Positions 43,135 to 52,578 of a DNA stretch of 64,000 nucleotides are shown one piece after another (position 1 is the stretch's first letter; each line of letters begins with the position of its first letter). Source of the stretch: Thiohalocapsa sp. (GTDB lineage Bacteria > Pseudomonadota > Gammaproteobacteria > Chromatiales > Chromatiaceae); assembly GCA_028277725.1 (NCBI GenBank), contig JANQFX010000047.1:97466-161465 (forward strand), read 5' to 3'. The translations under genes were made by a program, and so were the position numbers. The notes under the pieces are model-generated. The model had not been told where the DNA came from. It saw nothing but the letters and a program-made list of their open reading frames with translations, and ran no database searches.

Positions 43135-45081
43135 ATGTCCGAGATCAAGACCTACGACATACCAGCCGACATCGCCGCCAAGGCACACATCGACGCCGAA
43201 CACTACCGCGAGCTCTACCAACGCTCCGTCGACGACCCGGAGGGCTTCTGGGCGGAGTACGCCGACAAGTTCCTGACCTGGTACAAGAAGTGGGACAAGG
43301 TCATGGACTACAGCTATGGCCCGGGCGACGTGCACATCAAGTGGTTCGAGGGCGGCAAGCTCAACGTGTCCTATAACTGCCTGGACCGCCACCTCGACAC
43401 CCGTGGTGATCAGGTCGCCATCATCTGGGAAGGCGACAGCCCGGACGAGGACAAGAGCATCACTTACCGGCAGCTGCACGAAGAAGTCTGCAAGCTCGCC
43501 AACGTGATGAAGGCCCGCGGCGTCAAGAAGGGCGACCGCGTCTGCATCTACATGCCGATGATCCCCGAGGCGTCGGTGGCCATGCTCGCCTGCACGCGCA
43601 TCGGCGCCGTACACTCCATCGTTTTCGGCGGCTTCTCGCCGGATTCGCTACGCGATCGCGTCAACGACTCCGAGTGCCGACTCATCATCACGTCCGATGA
43701 AAGCGTTCGCGGCGGCCGACACGTGCCGCTGAAGGCGAACGCAGACAAGGCGCTGACCGAATGCCCGAGCGTCGACACCTGCATCGTCGTCCGCCGCACC
43801 GGCGGCGACGTCGAGTGGACCGAGGGTCGCGATATCTGGTACCAAGAGGCCCTGGCCGATGCAGACGCCGTCTGCGAGCCGGAGCAGATGGATGCGGAAG
43901 ATCCGCTGTTCATCCTCTACACCTCGGGCTCGACGGGTAAGCCGAAGGGCGTCCTACACACCACCGGCGGCTACCTGCTCTTTGCCGCGATGACGCACAA
44001 GTACACCTTCGACTACCAGGAAGGCGAGGTGTACTGGTGCACCGCCGACGTCGGCTGGGTCACCGGTCATACCTACATCGTCTATGGCCCGCTGGCCAAC
44101 GGCGCCATCTCGCTGATGTTCGAGGGTATCCCGACTTATCCGGACGTGTCCCGTTTCTGGCAGGTGGTGGACAAACACAACGTGTCGATTTTCTACACCG
44201 CGCCCACCGCCATCCGCTCGCTGATGCGGGCCGGCGAGGAGCCGGTCAAGAAGACCTCGCGCAAGAGCCTGCGTATCCTCGGTTCCGTCGGCGAGCCCAT
44301 CAACCCGGAGGCCTGGGAGTGGTACCACCGCGTCGTGGGTGACGAGCGCTGCCCCATCGTCGACACCTGGTGGCAAACCGAGACCGGCGGCCACCTGATC
44401 ACGCCGCTGCCGGGCGCTACCCCCCTGAAGCCAGGCTCCGCATCGCGCCCGTTCTTCGGTGTGGTGCCGGCCCTGGTGGACCCGGCCGAAGGCACGGTGC
44501 TGGAAGGCGCCAACGAGGGCGCGCTGGTCATTACCCGGCCCTGGCCGGCGCAGATGCGCACCGTTTACGGCGACCACAAGCGATTCATCGATACCTACTT
44601 CAGCCAGTATCCGGGCAACTACTTCAGTGGCGACGGCGCGCGCCGCGACGAGGACGGCTACTACTGGATCACCGGGCGTATCGATGACGTGCTCAACGTC
44701 TCCGGCCACCGCCTGGGTACCGCCGAGATCGAGTCCGCGCTGGTGCTACATGAGGCCGTCGCCGAGGCCGCCGTCGTCGGCTACCCGCACGACATCAAGG
44801 GCCAGGGCATCTACGCCTACGTCACGCCCATGGCCGGCGTCGAACCCACCGACGAGCTCAAGAAGGACCTAGTGAAGCTGGTGCGGGCGGAAATCGGTCC
44901 CATCGCCGGCATCGACATCATCCAATGGTCGCCCGGTCTGCCGAAGACCCGGTCCGGCAAGATCATGCGCCGCATCCTGCGCAAGATCGCCGCGAACGAG
45001 GTCGACAGCCTCGGCGATACCTCCACCCTGGCCGATCCCACCGTCGTCGATGACCTCATCGGCAATCGCGCCATTAAGTAA
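43135..45081 (+). CDS. acs: Acetyl-coenzyme A synthetase
   Basis: Forms acetyl-CoA from acetate, ATP and CoA. The adenylate-forming motifs are [20 protein letters not shown] near residue 262 and [18 protein letters not shown] near 410; the C-terminal domain has [20 protein letters not shown] and the regulatory lysine in [18 protein letters not shown], the site acetylated in Salmonella Acs. GAGGAG lies before the ATG. 648 residues, normal. Acetate use fits a photo- or chemoheterotrophic side metabolism. Confidence 0.97.
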   Translation: MSEIKTYDIPADIAAKAHIDAEHYRELYQRSVDDPEGFWAEYADKFLTWYKKWDKVMDYSYGPGDVHIKWFEGGKLNVSYNCLDRHLDTRGDQVAIIWEGDSPDEDKSITYRQLHEEVCKLANVMKARGVKKGDRVCIYMPMIPEASVAMLACTRIGAVHSIVFGGFSPDSLRDRVNDSECRLIITSDESVRGGRHVPLKANADKALTECPSVDTCIVVRRTGGDVEWTEGRDIWYQEALADADAVCEPEQMDAEDPLFILYTSGSTGKPKGVLHTTGGYLLFAAMTHKYTFDYQEGEVYWCTADVGWVTGHTYIVYGPLANGAISLMFEGIPTYPDVSRFWQVVDKHNVSIFYTAPTAIRSLMRAGEEPVKKTSRKSLRILGSVGEPINPEAWEWYHRVVGDERCPIVDTWWQTETGGHLITPLPGATPLKPGSASRPFFGVVPALVDPAEGTVLEGANEGALVITRPWPAQMRTVYGDHKRFIDTYFSQYPGNYFSGDGARRDEDGYYWITGRIDDVLNVSGHRLGTAEIESALVLHEAVAEAAVVGYPHDIKGQGIYAYVTPMAGVEPTDELKKDLVKLVRAEIGPIAGIDIIQWSPGLPKTRSGKIMRRILRKIAANEVDSLGDTSTLADPTVVDDLIGNRAIK

Positions 45082-45384
45082 GCGACAGACGGACGCGCCG
45101 CGGCCTTGCCGCAGCGAACCGATCCGCGTCCTGACCATGCCGGCGAGCAGGCCCAGGCCACGCCCGCCGGCACTCCTGTCGAGCGCCCTCGACGCCCGAA
45201 GCCATCAAGCTGGCCGCCCAGCACAGACGTCCCTCCCGGTCGTTCTCTACCCTTATCCCCAGCAGGTGCGCCGCCCAGCCACGGTGCCGGCTCCAGCGCT
45301 TGCGTCCGCAAGACCGCATCGACCATCGGCAGCGACGCATCGTCGCATGGTTGCGGCCAGCGGTCCGTTACGGAGTTTCTCGAT
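45082..45384. other. Gene-free stretch between acs and the NYN gene
   Basis: About 300 GC-rich bases. A small hairpin (GCGGC-CTT-GCCGC, 45100-45112) follows acs. The NYN reading frame stays open back to 45106, but its translation there is proline/arginine-rich and unlike the rest of the protein. No promoter could be picked. Confidence 0.4.
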
Positions 45385-46218
45385 TTGCCTTCCACGCCAC
45401 GAGTCGGCGTCTATGTCGACGCCGAGAACATTCGCTACAACGGCGGTTATCAGATGCGCTACGACGTGCTGCGGGACTTCGCCGCGCGCGAGAGCGGCAT
45501 CCTGCAACGCTTGAATACCTACATCGCATTCGACGCGGAGCGCGCCAGGGAAGACCAGGAGTACAACAAGAAGTCCCGCGCCTATCAGCAGATGGTGCGC
45601 GACTTCGGATGGAAGATCACCGTCAAATACGTTCGCCGCTACACCGATGAGGCCGGCAACGTCTCAACCAAGGCCAACGCCGACCTCGACATGGCCGTCG
45701 ACGCCATGCTCCAGGCCGAGAAGCTCGAACAGGTCATCCTGGTCACCGGCGACGGCGACTTCCTGCAAGTGGTAGACGCGCTACAGAACCGCGGCTGCCG
45801 AGTGGAGCTCATCGGGTTCAAGAATGTCTCACGGCAGCTGCAGCAGGAGGTCGACGCCTTCTGGTCGGGCTTCCTGATCCCGGACCTCCTGCCCGTTTCC
45901 TACGAGCCACGCAATGAGTGGGGCAAGCCAGGCTCGTGCGTGCGCGGCGTCTGCACCAAGTGGTTCCCGGACAAGGGCTACGGCTTCCTTCGCTTCATCA
46001 ATCGCATCTCACCGGACCTTTGGATCACCGACCCGAGGGACGAGCGCTCACCCTACGTGCCCGTGTTCTGTCACGCCAACGAGGTGGCCGAGGACGTGAG
46101 CGAGGAGATGCTGCTCAACCGGGAGACGGTGTTGGAGTTCTACCTTGCGGAGAGTGAGCAAAAGGACAACGGCCTGGTGGCGCAGAATGTCCGCCTCGCG
46201 TTCAACGTGAATCGCTGA
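45385..46218 (+). CDS. NYN-domain (LabA/DUF88-type) protein with cold-shock-like C-terminus
   Basis: The NYN domain (about 1-170) belongs to the PIN-like RNase superfamily. Acidic residues of the presumed metal site are in VGVYVDAENIRYNG, ADLDMAVDAML and LVTGDGDFLQVVDAL. The C-terminal part (about 190-277) starts VRGVCTKWFPDKGYGFLRFI and ends LEFYLAESEQKDNGLVAQNV, which resembles a cold-shock/OB fold with an insertion, an RNA-binding module. I chose the TTG at 45385 (GGAG eight to nine bases upstream) because it opens just before the first strand; 277 residues. Role in RNA turnover is inference. Confidence 0.85.
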   Translation: MPSTPRVGVYVDAENIRYNGGYQMRYDVLRDFAARESGILQRLNTYIAFDAERAREDQEYNKKSRAYQQMVRDFGWKITVKYVRRYTDEAGNVSTKANADLDMAVDAMLQAEKLEQVILVTGDGDFLQVVDALQNRGCRVELIGFKNVSRQLQQEVDAFWSGFLIPDLLPVSYEPRNEWGKPGSCVRGVCTKWFPDKGYGFLRFINRISPDLWITDPRDERSPYVPVFCHANEVAEDVSEEMLLNRETVLEFYLAESEQKDNGLVAQNVRLAFNVNR

Positions 46219-46493
46219 ATCGCGACGCACTGCATACCCCCAGCGGCCGCGGACCGGCTAAACTGGCTCGCGGACGATCGGGAGAGACCGGCGGACCCGC
46301 CGCCGCTCTTCTCACCGTGGGCATCGCAACACGGCTGACTGAGGATCTCGTTGTTTCGCGTTGTCCATCAACGCACATGCACACTGCCGATGATCCTCGC
46401 CCAAACAACAGGCGAGCGCTTTCCAGCGCAGGCTGCATTAGCGCAGCGAGGCAAACACCTCGACCATGGTCTCAGCAACAGCGGGGCAGATCG

Positions 46494-48206
46494 ATGGCGA
46501 CAGAGCAAGCACAGGTGCAACGCGCGGGCCTCATCGGGCGCCTGATCCGGGACGATCTGCTCACGGATCAGCAGGCACAAACGGTGCAGATCGAAGCGGC
46601 ACGTCGGCGCACCCCCCTGATCCAGTACCTCGTCAGCCAGAAGGTGGTCGACAGCCGCAATATCGCCGTCGCCGCTTCCCAGGAGTTTGGGGTCCCCCTG
46701 CTCGACCTGGACGCCATCGACCGCCAGACCATGCCCTTCTCCCTGGTGGACGAAAAGCTCATCCGTAAACACCGGGTGCTGCCCATCCACAAGCGCGGCG
46801 GCAGGCTGTTCCTCGCCGTTTCCGATCCCACCAACGACCGTGCGCTGGAGGAGGTCCGCTTCAACACCGGCCTGGCAACCGATGCCATCCTGGTGGAGGA
46901 GACGAAGCTTGCGGCCGCCATCGATCAGGCGATCGATGCCCAGGACACGACCATGACCGACCTCATGGACACGGACCTGGACAACCTGGACATCGCCCAT
47001 GATGACGACGAGGACCACGACGACTCAGAACTCAACGTCGATGATGCACCGGTGGTGCGCTACGTCAACAAGGTGTTGGTGGACGCCATTGCCGCATCCG
47101 CGTCCGACATCCACTTCGAGCCCTACGAGAAGTTCTTCCGCATCCGCTATCGTCAGGACGGCATGCTGCGTGAGGTCGCCAACCCACCGCTCAGTATCTC
47201 GTCCCGGCTCGTGGCCCGACTCAAGGTCATGTCCCGCATGAACATCGCCGAGCGACGCGTTCCCCAGGATGGCCGCATCAAGCTCAAGCTGAGTCGGACG
47301 CGCGACATCGACTTCCGCGTCAATACCCTGCCGACGCTCTACGGCGAGAAGGTCGTGCTCCGGATCCTCGACTCCAGCGCCGCCCAGGTCGGCATCGACC
47401 AACTCGGTATGGAGCCGGAACAGAAGAAGGTCTTTCTGGAGTGCATCAAGAAGCCCTACGGCATGATCCTGGTCACGGGTCCCACTGGCTCGGGCAAGAC
47501 CGTCTCGCTGTACTCGGCGCTGAACATCCTCAACGAGAACGATATCAACATCTCCACGGTCGAGGACCCTGTGGAGATCCAGGTGCCGGGTATCAATCAG
47601 GTCAACATGAACCAGAAAACGGGCATGACCTTCGCCTCGGCGCTCAGGTCCTTCCTTCGCCAAGACCCGGACATCGTCATGGTCGGTGAGATCCGAGACC
47701 TGGAAACCGCCGAGATCGCGGTCAAGGCCGCCCAGACCGGCCACCTGGTGCTGTCGACGCTGCACACCAACGACGCACCGCAGTGTCTGACCCGCCTCGC
47801 CAACATGGGCGTGCCGCCGTTCAACATCGCCTCCTCGGTGCTGCTGATCATGGCCCAGCGCCTCGCACGCAAGCTCTGCACGCACTGCCGCGAGGAAGAG
47901 GACCTGCCACACGAGGCACTCATCGAGGAGGGATTCACAGAGCAAGAGATCGCCGAGGGCGTCACCGTGTACAAACCGGTCGGCTGCAGCCGCTGTGTCG
48001 ACGGCTACAAAGGCCGCGTCGGCGTCTTCCAGGTGATCAAGGTGTCGGAGGAAATGGGACGCCTGATCATGGAGGGCGGCAACTCCCTCCAACTCGCCGC
48101 TCAGGCCGACAAGGAGGGCTACGCCGATCTGCGTCGAGCGGGCTTGCGCAAGGTAAAGTCCGGCGTCACGAGCCTACTCGAGCTCAACCGCATCACCAAA
48201 GACTGA
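46494..48206 (+). CDS. pilB: Type IV pilus assembly ATPase PilB
   Basis: Hexameric extension ATPase of type IV pili. N-terminal GSPII_E domain (about 1-150), an acidic linker rich in D (DLDNLDIAHDDDEDHDD), then the ATPase domain with LVTGPTGSGKTVSLYSALN (Walker A), an Asp box ISTVEDPVEIQ, Walker B region DPDIVMVGEIRDLETAEIA and HLVLSTLHTNDAP. A four-cysteine zinc site (LCTHC and GCSRC) lies in the C-terminal part. The ATG at 46494 is chosen; upstream frame is not PilB-like. 570 residues, normal. No pilA lies upstream. Confidence 0.97.
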   Translation: MATEQAQVQRAGLIGRLIRDDLLTDQQAQTVQIEAARRRTPLIQYLVSQKVVDSRNIAVAASQEFGVPLLDLDAIDRQTMPFSLVDEKLIRKHRVLPIHKRGGRLFLAVSDPTNDRALEEVRFNTGLATDAILVEETKLAAAIDQAIDAQDTTMTDLMDTDLDNLDIAHDDDEDHDDSELNVDDAPVVRYVNKVLVDAIAASASDIHFEPYEKFFRIRYRQDGMLREVANPPLSISSRLVARLKVMSRMNIAERRVPQDGRIKLKLSRTRDIDFRVNTLPTLYGEKVVLRILDSSAAQVGIDQLGMEPEQKKVFLECIKKPYGMILVTGPTGSGKTVSLYSALNILNENDINISTVEDPVEIQVPGINQVNMNQKTGMTFASALRSFLRQDPDIVMVGEIRDLETAEIAVKAAQTGHLVLSTLHTNDAPQCLTRLANMGVPPFNIASSVLLIMAQRLARKLCTHCREEEDLPHEALIEEGFTEQEIAEGVTVYKPVGCSRCVDGYKGRVGVFQVIKVSEEMGRLIMEGGNSLQLAAQADKEGYADLRRAGLRKVKSGVTSLLELNRITKD

Positions 48207-48229
48207 GACACCCCCAGGCAGGCATTACC

Positions 48230-49468
48230 ATGGCCGTTACCGCCGTCCAGAAACCGAAGGCCGAAAAAGCCTATGTGTTCGCATGGGAGGGCGTCGACCG
48301 GCGTGGCAGCCGCGTCAAGGGAGAGCTGCGGGCATCGACCGTCACCATGGTGCGCGCGGACCTGCGCCGCCAGGGTGTCAATCCGCTCAAGGTGCGCAAG
48401 AAGGCGCAGCCCCTATTCGGCAGCGGCAAGCGCAAGATCACAAGCCAGGACCTCACCGTCTTCAGTCGCCAGCTGGCCACCATGATGGCCGCTGGCGTGC
48501 CGCTGGTGCAGGCCTTCGACATCGTCGGCCGCGGCCACGACAACCCGAGCATGCAGGAGCTGCTGCTCACCGTCAAACAGGACATCGAGAGCGGCACCGC
48601 CATGGCGGAGGCCCTGCGCAAGTACCCGCTCTACTTCGACGACCTGGTCTGCAACCTGGTGGCCGCCGGTGAACAGGCCGGTGTGCTGGACGTGCTGCTG
48701 GACAAGATCGCCACCTACAAGGAAAAAACCGAGTCCATCAAGGGCAAGGTCAAGAAAGCGATGTTCTACCCGGCGTCGGTCATCCTCGTCGCCATCGGCG
48801 TCACGACCATCATCATGCTGTTCGTGATTCCGCAGTTCAAAGCCATGTTCTCGAGCTTCGGTGCGGATCTGCCGGCCTTTACGCTGCTGGTCATCAGCAT
48901 CTCGGACTTCATGCGCGAATACTGGTGGGCCATGGCGCTCGCCATCGGTGGTGCGGTCTGGGGCTTCATCAAGTTATACAAGCGATCACGCAAGCTCCGG
49001 GAACTCCTTGATCGGCTATCGCTAAAGATCCCGATCATCGGCAACATCCTGAACAAGTCCGCCGTCGCCCGCTTCGCGCGCACCCTCTCTACCATGTTCG
49101 CTGCCGGCGTGCCGCTGGTGGAGGCCCTCGACTCCGTCGCCGGGGCCACGGGCAACATCGTCTACAGCAATGCGGTCATGACCATGCGCGAGGAGGTCGC
49201 CACCGGCCAAAGCCTGCAGCTGTCCATGCGTCAGCGCAATCTCTTCCCGCACATGGTCATCCAGATGACCGCGATCGGCGAGGAATCCGGCGCCCTCGAC
49301 GAGATGCTTGCCAAGGTCGCGGACTTCTACGAACAAGAGGTCGACAACGCCGTGGACGCCTTGAGCAGCCTCCTCGAGCCGCTGATCATGGTGGTCATCG
49401 GTGGCCTCGTCGGCAGCCTGGTGGTGGCCATGTATCTGCCCATCTTCAAGCTGGCCGCTGTGGTCTAG
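48230..49468 (+). CDS. pilC: Type IV pilus inner-membrane platform protein PilC
   Basis: Integral membrane platform of the pilus motor, 412 residues. Two GSPII_F domains (about 75-200 and 280-400), the first with LTVFSRQLATMMAAGVPLVQ and the second with RFARTLSTMFAAGVPLVEAL, and three membrane helices including ASVILVAIGVTTIIMLFVIP and the last one near residue 388. Starts 23 bases after pilB and is followed by pilD, the standard order. Confidence 0.97.
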   Translation: MAVTAVQKPKAEKAYVFAWEGVDRRGSRVKGELRASTVTMVRADLRRQGVNPLKVRKKAQPLFGSGKRKITSQDLTVFSRQLATMMAAGVPLVQAFDIVGRGHDNPSMQELLLTVKQDIESGTAMAEALRKYPLYFDDLVCNLVAAGEQAGVLDVLLDKIATYKEKTESIKGKVKKAMFYPASVILVAIGVTTIIMLFVIPQFKAMFSSFGADLPAFTLLVISISDFMREYWWAMALAIGGAVWGFIKLYKRSRKLRELLDRLSLKIPIIGNILNKSAVARFARTLSTMFAAGVPLVEALDSVAGATGNIVYSNAVMTMREEVATGQSLQLSMRQRNLFPHMVIQMTAIGEESGALDEMLAKVADFYEQEVDNAVDALSSLLEPLIMVVIGGLVGSLVVAMYLPIFKLAAVV

Positions 49469-49538
49469 GAGAGCGCGGGTCCCGGCCCGCGTGTGTCCGC
49501 TCCGCTTCACCCCTCCCAACGAGGCATCATCCCCACCG

Positions 49539-50441
49539 ATGGATCACCCGATGGCATGGATCGACCTTCTGACCGGTTCACCACCTCTGCTCTACACCAC
49601 GACGCTGCTGGTCGGCCTGATCGTCGGTAGCTTCCTCAACGTCGTCATCCTGCGCCTGCCGCGCATCATGGAGGCGGAGTGGCGCCGTGAGTGCGCCGAG
49701 CTGGCGGCGACCGACGGCGATGCCGATGAAATGACGGCCCCAGACACGTCGACACTGAGTCTGTCCACGCCCCCGTCCCACTGCCCGGCCTGCGGCCACC
49801 GCATCAGGCCCTGGGAGAACATTCCGCTTCTGAGCTTCCTGCTGCTGCGCGGGCGCTGCAGCGCCTGCGGGACGGCCGTCTCCTGGCGCTATCCCCTGGT
49901 CGAGGCGCTGACGGCCTTGCTGTCGCTCCTCGTCGTGTGGCACTTCGGCCCAACTGCGCAGGCGGCCGCCGCGTTGATCCTGACCTGGGGTCTGATCGCG
50001 CTGGCCGGCATCGATGTAGATACCCAACTCCTCCCCGACAGCATCACACTGCCGTTGCTCTGGCTCGGCCTACTGCTGAGCCTGGTCCCGGTGTTCGCCG
50101 ACAGCAGCGACGCCATCCTCGGGGCCGTGGCGGGATTTCTGAGTCTTTGGCTGGTGTTCCAGGCTTATCGGCTGCTCACCGGCAAGGAGGGCATGGGCCA
50201 CGGCGACTTCAAACTGCTCGCCTTGTTCGGCGCTTGGATGGGCTGGCAGACCCTGCCGCAGATCGTGCTCCTGTCGGCACTACCGGGGGCGGTGTTCGGT
50301 ATTGCACTCATCGCCACGGGCCGCAGCGGGCGCGAGACCCCCATCCCATTCGGCCCATTCCTGGCGGTTTCCGGCTGGATCAACCTGGTCTGGGGCGTGG
50401 ACATCGCCTCCGCCTACCTGCGTTGGAGCGGCGTTGGCTGA
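49539..50441 (+). CDS. pilD: Prepilin peptidase PilD
   Basis: Membrane aspartate peptidase that cuts and N-methylates prepilins. Short periplasmic/cytoplasmic N-terminus, a zinc site made by HCPACGHRIRPWENIPL and GRCSACGTAVSWRYPLVE, eight or so membrane helices, and the catalytic aspartates in LAGIDVDTQLLPDSITL and EGMGHGDFKLLALFGAW. An acidic, serine/threonine-rich loop (about 55-82) is longer than usual. Start at 49539 is the first ATG in a likely context; 49551 is an alternative. 300 residues. Confidence 0.94.
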   Translation: MDHPMAWIDLLTGSPPLLYTTTLLVGLIVGSFLNVVILRLPRIMEAEWRRECAELAATDGDADEMTAPDTSTLSLSTPPSHCPACGHRIRPWENIPLLSFLLLRGRCSACGTAVSWRYPLVEALTALLSLLVVWHFGPTAQAAAALILTWGLIALAGIDVDTQLLPDSITLPLLWLGLLLSLVPVFADSSDAILGAVAGFLSLWLVFQAYRLLTGKEGMGHGDFKLLALFGAWMGWQTLPQIVLLSALPGAVFGIALIATGRSGRETPIPFGPFLAVSGWINLVWGVDIASAYLRWSGVG

Positions 50442-50442
50442 G

Positions 50443-51081
50443 ATGGAGGACCTCCAGAGATCGCGCCCCTATGCCGTCGCCCTGACCGGCGGCATCGGTA
50501 GCGGCAAGAGCGCCGTCGCCGACCTGTTCGGCCAACATGGCGTCGGCATCATCGACGCCGACGAGGTCTCGCACGCCCTCACTGGTCCCGGCGGCGCCGC
50601 GCTGGCACCCATCGCGGCACGATTCGGCTCGCGCATGCTGCACGCGGCGGTTGGGCTGGATCGCGCGGCGCTGCGCGAGTTGGTCTTCGCGGACCCTGCT
50701 GCGCGACACGATCTGGAGGCCATCCTGCACCCGATGATCCGCACGCGAATGCAGGATGCGCTTGCAGCGGACCCTGGCCCCTACGCGCTGCTGGCGATCC
50801 CCCTGCTGGTCGAGACCGGCCAAGCCACACTCGCCGATCGCGTCCTGGTGGTGGATGCGCCGGAGGACCTGCGCATCGAGCGAGTACGCCGACGCAGCGG
50901 GCTCGACGGCGACGCCGTGCGTCGCATCATGGCGAGCCAGGCGAGCCGTGCCGAGCGCCTCGCTGCGGCCGACGACGTACTCGACAACAGCGGCACTCTC
51001 GCCGACCTCGAGCCGCAGGTCGAGCGGCTGCACCAACGTTATCTCCAGCTCGCGGCGGCACGCGGCGACCACCCGATCTGA
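50443..51081 (+). CDS. coaE: Dephospho-CoA kinase
   Basis: Last step of coenzyme A synthesis. P-loop LTGGIGSGKSAVADLF at residues 14-29, then GIIDADEVSHALTGPGG, HPMIRTRMQDAL and a LID region RRSGLDGDAVRRIMASQAS. 212 residues, normal. One base separates it from the pilD stop; pilB-pilC-pilD-coaE is a conserved gammaproteobacterial order. The zapD and yacG genes that often follow are absent. Confidence 0.96.
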   Translation: MEDLQRSRPYAVALTGGIGSGKSAVADLFGQHGVGIIDADEVSHALTGPGGAALAPIAARFGSRMLHAAVGLDRAALRELVFADPAARHDLEAILHPMIRTRMQDALAADPGPYALLAIPLLVETGQATLADRVLVVDAPEDLRIERVRRRSGLDGDAVRRIMASQASRAERLAAADDVLDNSGTLADLEPQVERLHQRYLQLAAARGDHPI

Positions 51082-51110
51082 CACTGCCGATCGCGCAACC
51101 ACCGAGCTGC

Positions 51111-51740
51111 ATGACCAGCCCCACATCATCCTCCACGCCCGACGACGCCGTGCGTGACACCGAGCCGCACACCTCCGCCCGGCGGCGCCCGCGCAGACGA
51201 GGCACAGGGGCATGGCTTCTGCCCGCGCTCGGCGGGCTGATCCTCTCCCTACTCGTCTTGGGGCTGCTTCGACGATTCGAATACGAGCTCCCACAGTGGC
51301 TGGCCGAGCACCCGCCGAAGGCCGATTCGGTGCTCGTGGACAAGTCCGAGCGGCGGCTCTATCTGATGCGCGACGGGCAGCCCTACCGCAGTTGGCGCGT
51401 ATCCCTGGGCGGTAATCCCAACGGTCATAAGCAGCGCGAGGGTGACCTCAGAACGCCGGAGGGACACTATCACCTCGACTGGCGCAACCCAGGCAGCTGC
51501 TGCTACCGCTCCCTACATGTCTCCTATCCGGACGCGCGCGACCTCGCCGCCGCCCGCGAGCGCGGTGACGACCCCGGCGGACTGATCATGATCCACGGAC
51601 AGGTGAACGGCCGGGGCTGGCTCGGCTGGCTCATGCAATACGTCGATCACACCCGCGGCTGCATCGCGGTGCGCAACATCCCCATGGAGGTCATCTGGCG
51701 CGCGGTGGACGACGGAACGCCCATCGAGATCAGGCCCTAG
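51111..51740 (+). CDS. Membrane-anchored L,D-transpeptidase (YkuD family)
   Basis: Cross-links peptidoglycan or attaches proteins to it. Basic N-terminus, one membrane helix (about 34-54), then a YkuD domain (about 75-208) with VDKSERRLYLMRDGQPYRSW and the catalytic His/Cys pair in LIMIHGQVNGRG and DHTRGCIAVRN. No LysM or other wall-binding domain. 209 residues. It takes the position after coaE where zapD often sits. Confidence 0.9.
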   Translation: MTSPTSSSTPDDAVRDTEPHTSARRRPRRRGTGAWLLPALGGLILSLLVLGLLRRFEYELPQWLAEHPPKADSVLVDKSERRLYLMRDGQPYRSWRVSLGGNPNGHKQREGDLRTPEGHYHLDWRNPGSCCYRSLHVSYPDARDLAAARERGDDPGGLIMIHGQVNGRGWLGWLMQYVDHTRGCIAVRNIPMEVIWRAVDDGTPIEIRP

Positions 51741-51913
51741 TCCGGTACCCAGACCCAGACCCTTCATCACCAACCTTGACCCGGATCGGGTCTCTGCCTA
51801 GCCTTGCCGAGCTGTTCTCGGCCGGCGCCCTTGGCCGGGATTGCGCCCTATTCGCTGCGGATCGATTCCGGCCTCGCGCCCAACCACATCACATCAAACC
51901 GATTGGAGTCGCC

Positions 51914-52552
51914 ATGTTCTTGATGCACCGAAACCTCGTTGGACTCGCGGCCGCGACCACCCTCGCCCTCACCGCCTCCGCAACCGCCCTCGCCGACCCG
52001 GTGGAGGAGCAAATCCAGCAGGGACTCGAGCTGTACCAGTCCGGCGAGCTGGGCGCCGCCATCACCGAGCTGGAGTTCGCGATCACGGACATCCGCAAGG
52101 CCATGTCCAACCAGATCGGAGACACCTTCCCTCCAGCCCCGGAGGGCTGGACGGCGGCACCGGCCGAATCGTCCGCCGAGGCCGCCGGCGCGGCTGCCCT
52201 CTTCGGCGGCGTCATGGGCACCATGATCGAGCGGTCCTACAGCCAGAACGATGGCAACGGCACGCTGACAGCGAAGCTCATGATCGACAATCCCATGGTC
52301 CAGGGCCTGGCGGCGATGTTCAACAACCCCATGCTGATGGCCGCGCAGCCCAACACCGAGCGTCTGCGCGTCGGCCGTGAGACCGGGATGTTGAAGTGGG
52401 ATGTCGAGAACGCCAGCGCCGAGGCGAGCCTGTTGCTCGACGGCCGCATCCTGATGCAAGTCGAGGGTGAAAACCTCGACTCCCCAGACATCGCCGCCGA
52501 CCTGCTCAAGGCCTGGGACATGGACGCCGTGCGCGAGCAGACGGCGCGCTGA
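51914..52552 (+). CDS. Secreted protein of unknown function
   Basis: 212 residues with a signal peptide (about 1-28, cut near TALADP). The mature part has an early TPR-like helix pair (QIQQGLELYQSGELGAAITE), a glycine/alanine-rich middle (AGAAALFGGVMGTMIERSYS) and a C-terminal part with VQGLAAMFNNPMLMAAQ. I do not recognise a catalytic motif. The ribosome site GGAG lies just before the ATG at 51914; earlier starts give no signal peptide. Convergent with zwf. Confidence 0.75.
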   Translation: MFLMHRNLVGLAAATTLALTASATALADPVEEQIQQGLELYQSGELGAAITELEFAITDIRKAMSNQIGDTFPPAPEGWTAAPAESSAEAAGAAALFGGVMGTMIERSYSQNDGNGTLTAKLMIDNPMVQGLAAMFNNPMLMAAQPNTERLRVGRETGMLKWDVENASAEASLLLDGRILMQVEGENLDSPDIAADLLKAWDMDAVREQTAR

Positions 52553-52578
52553 TCGGCATCCGAGCAGCACGATTCGTA

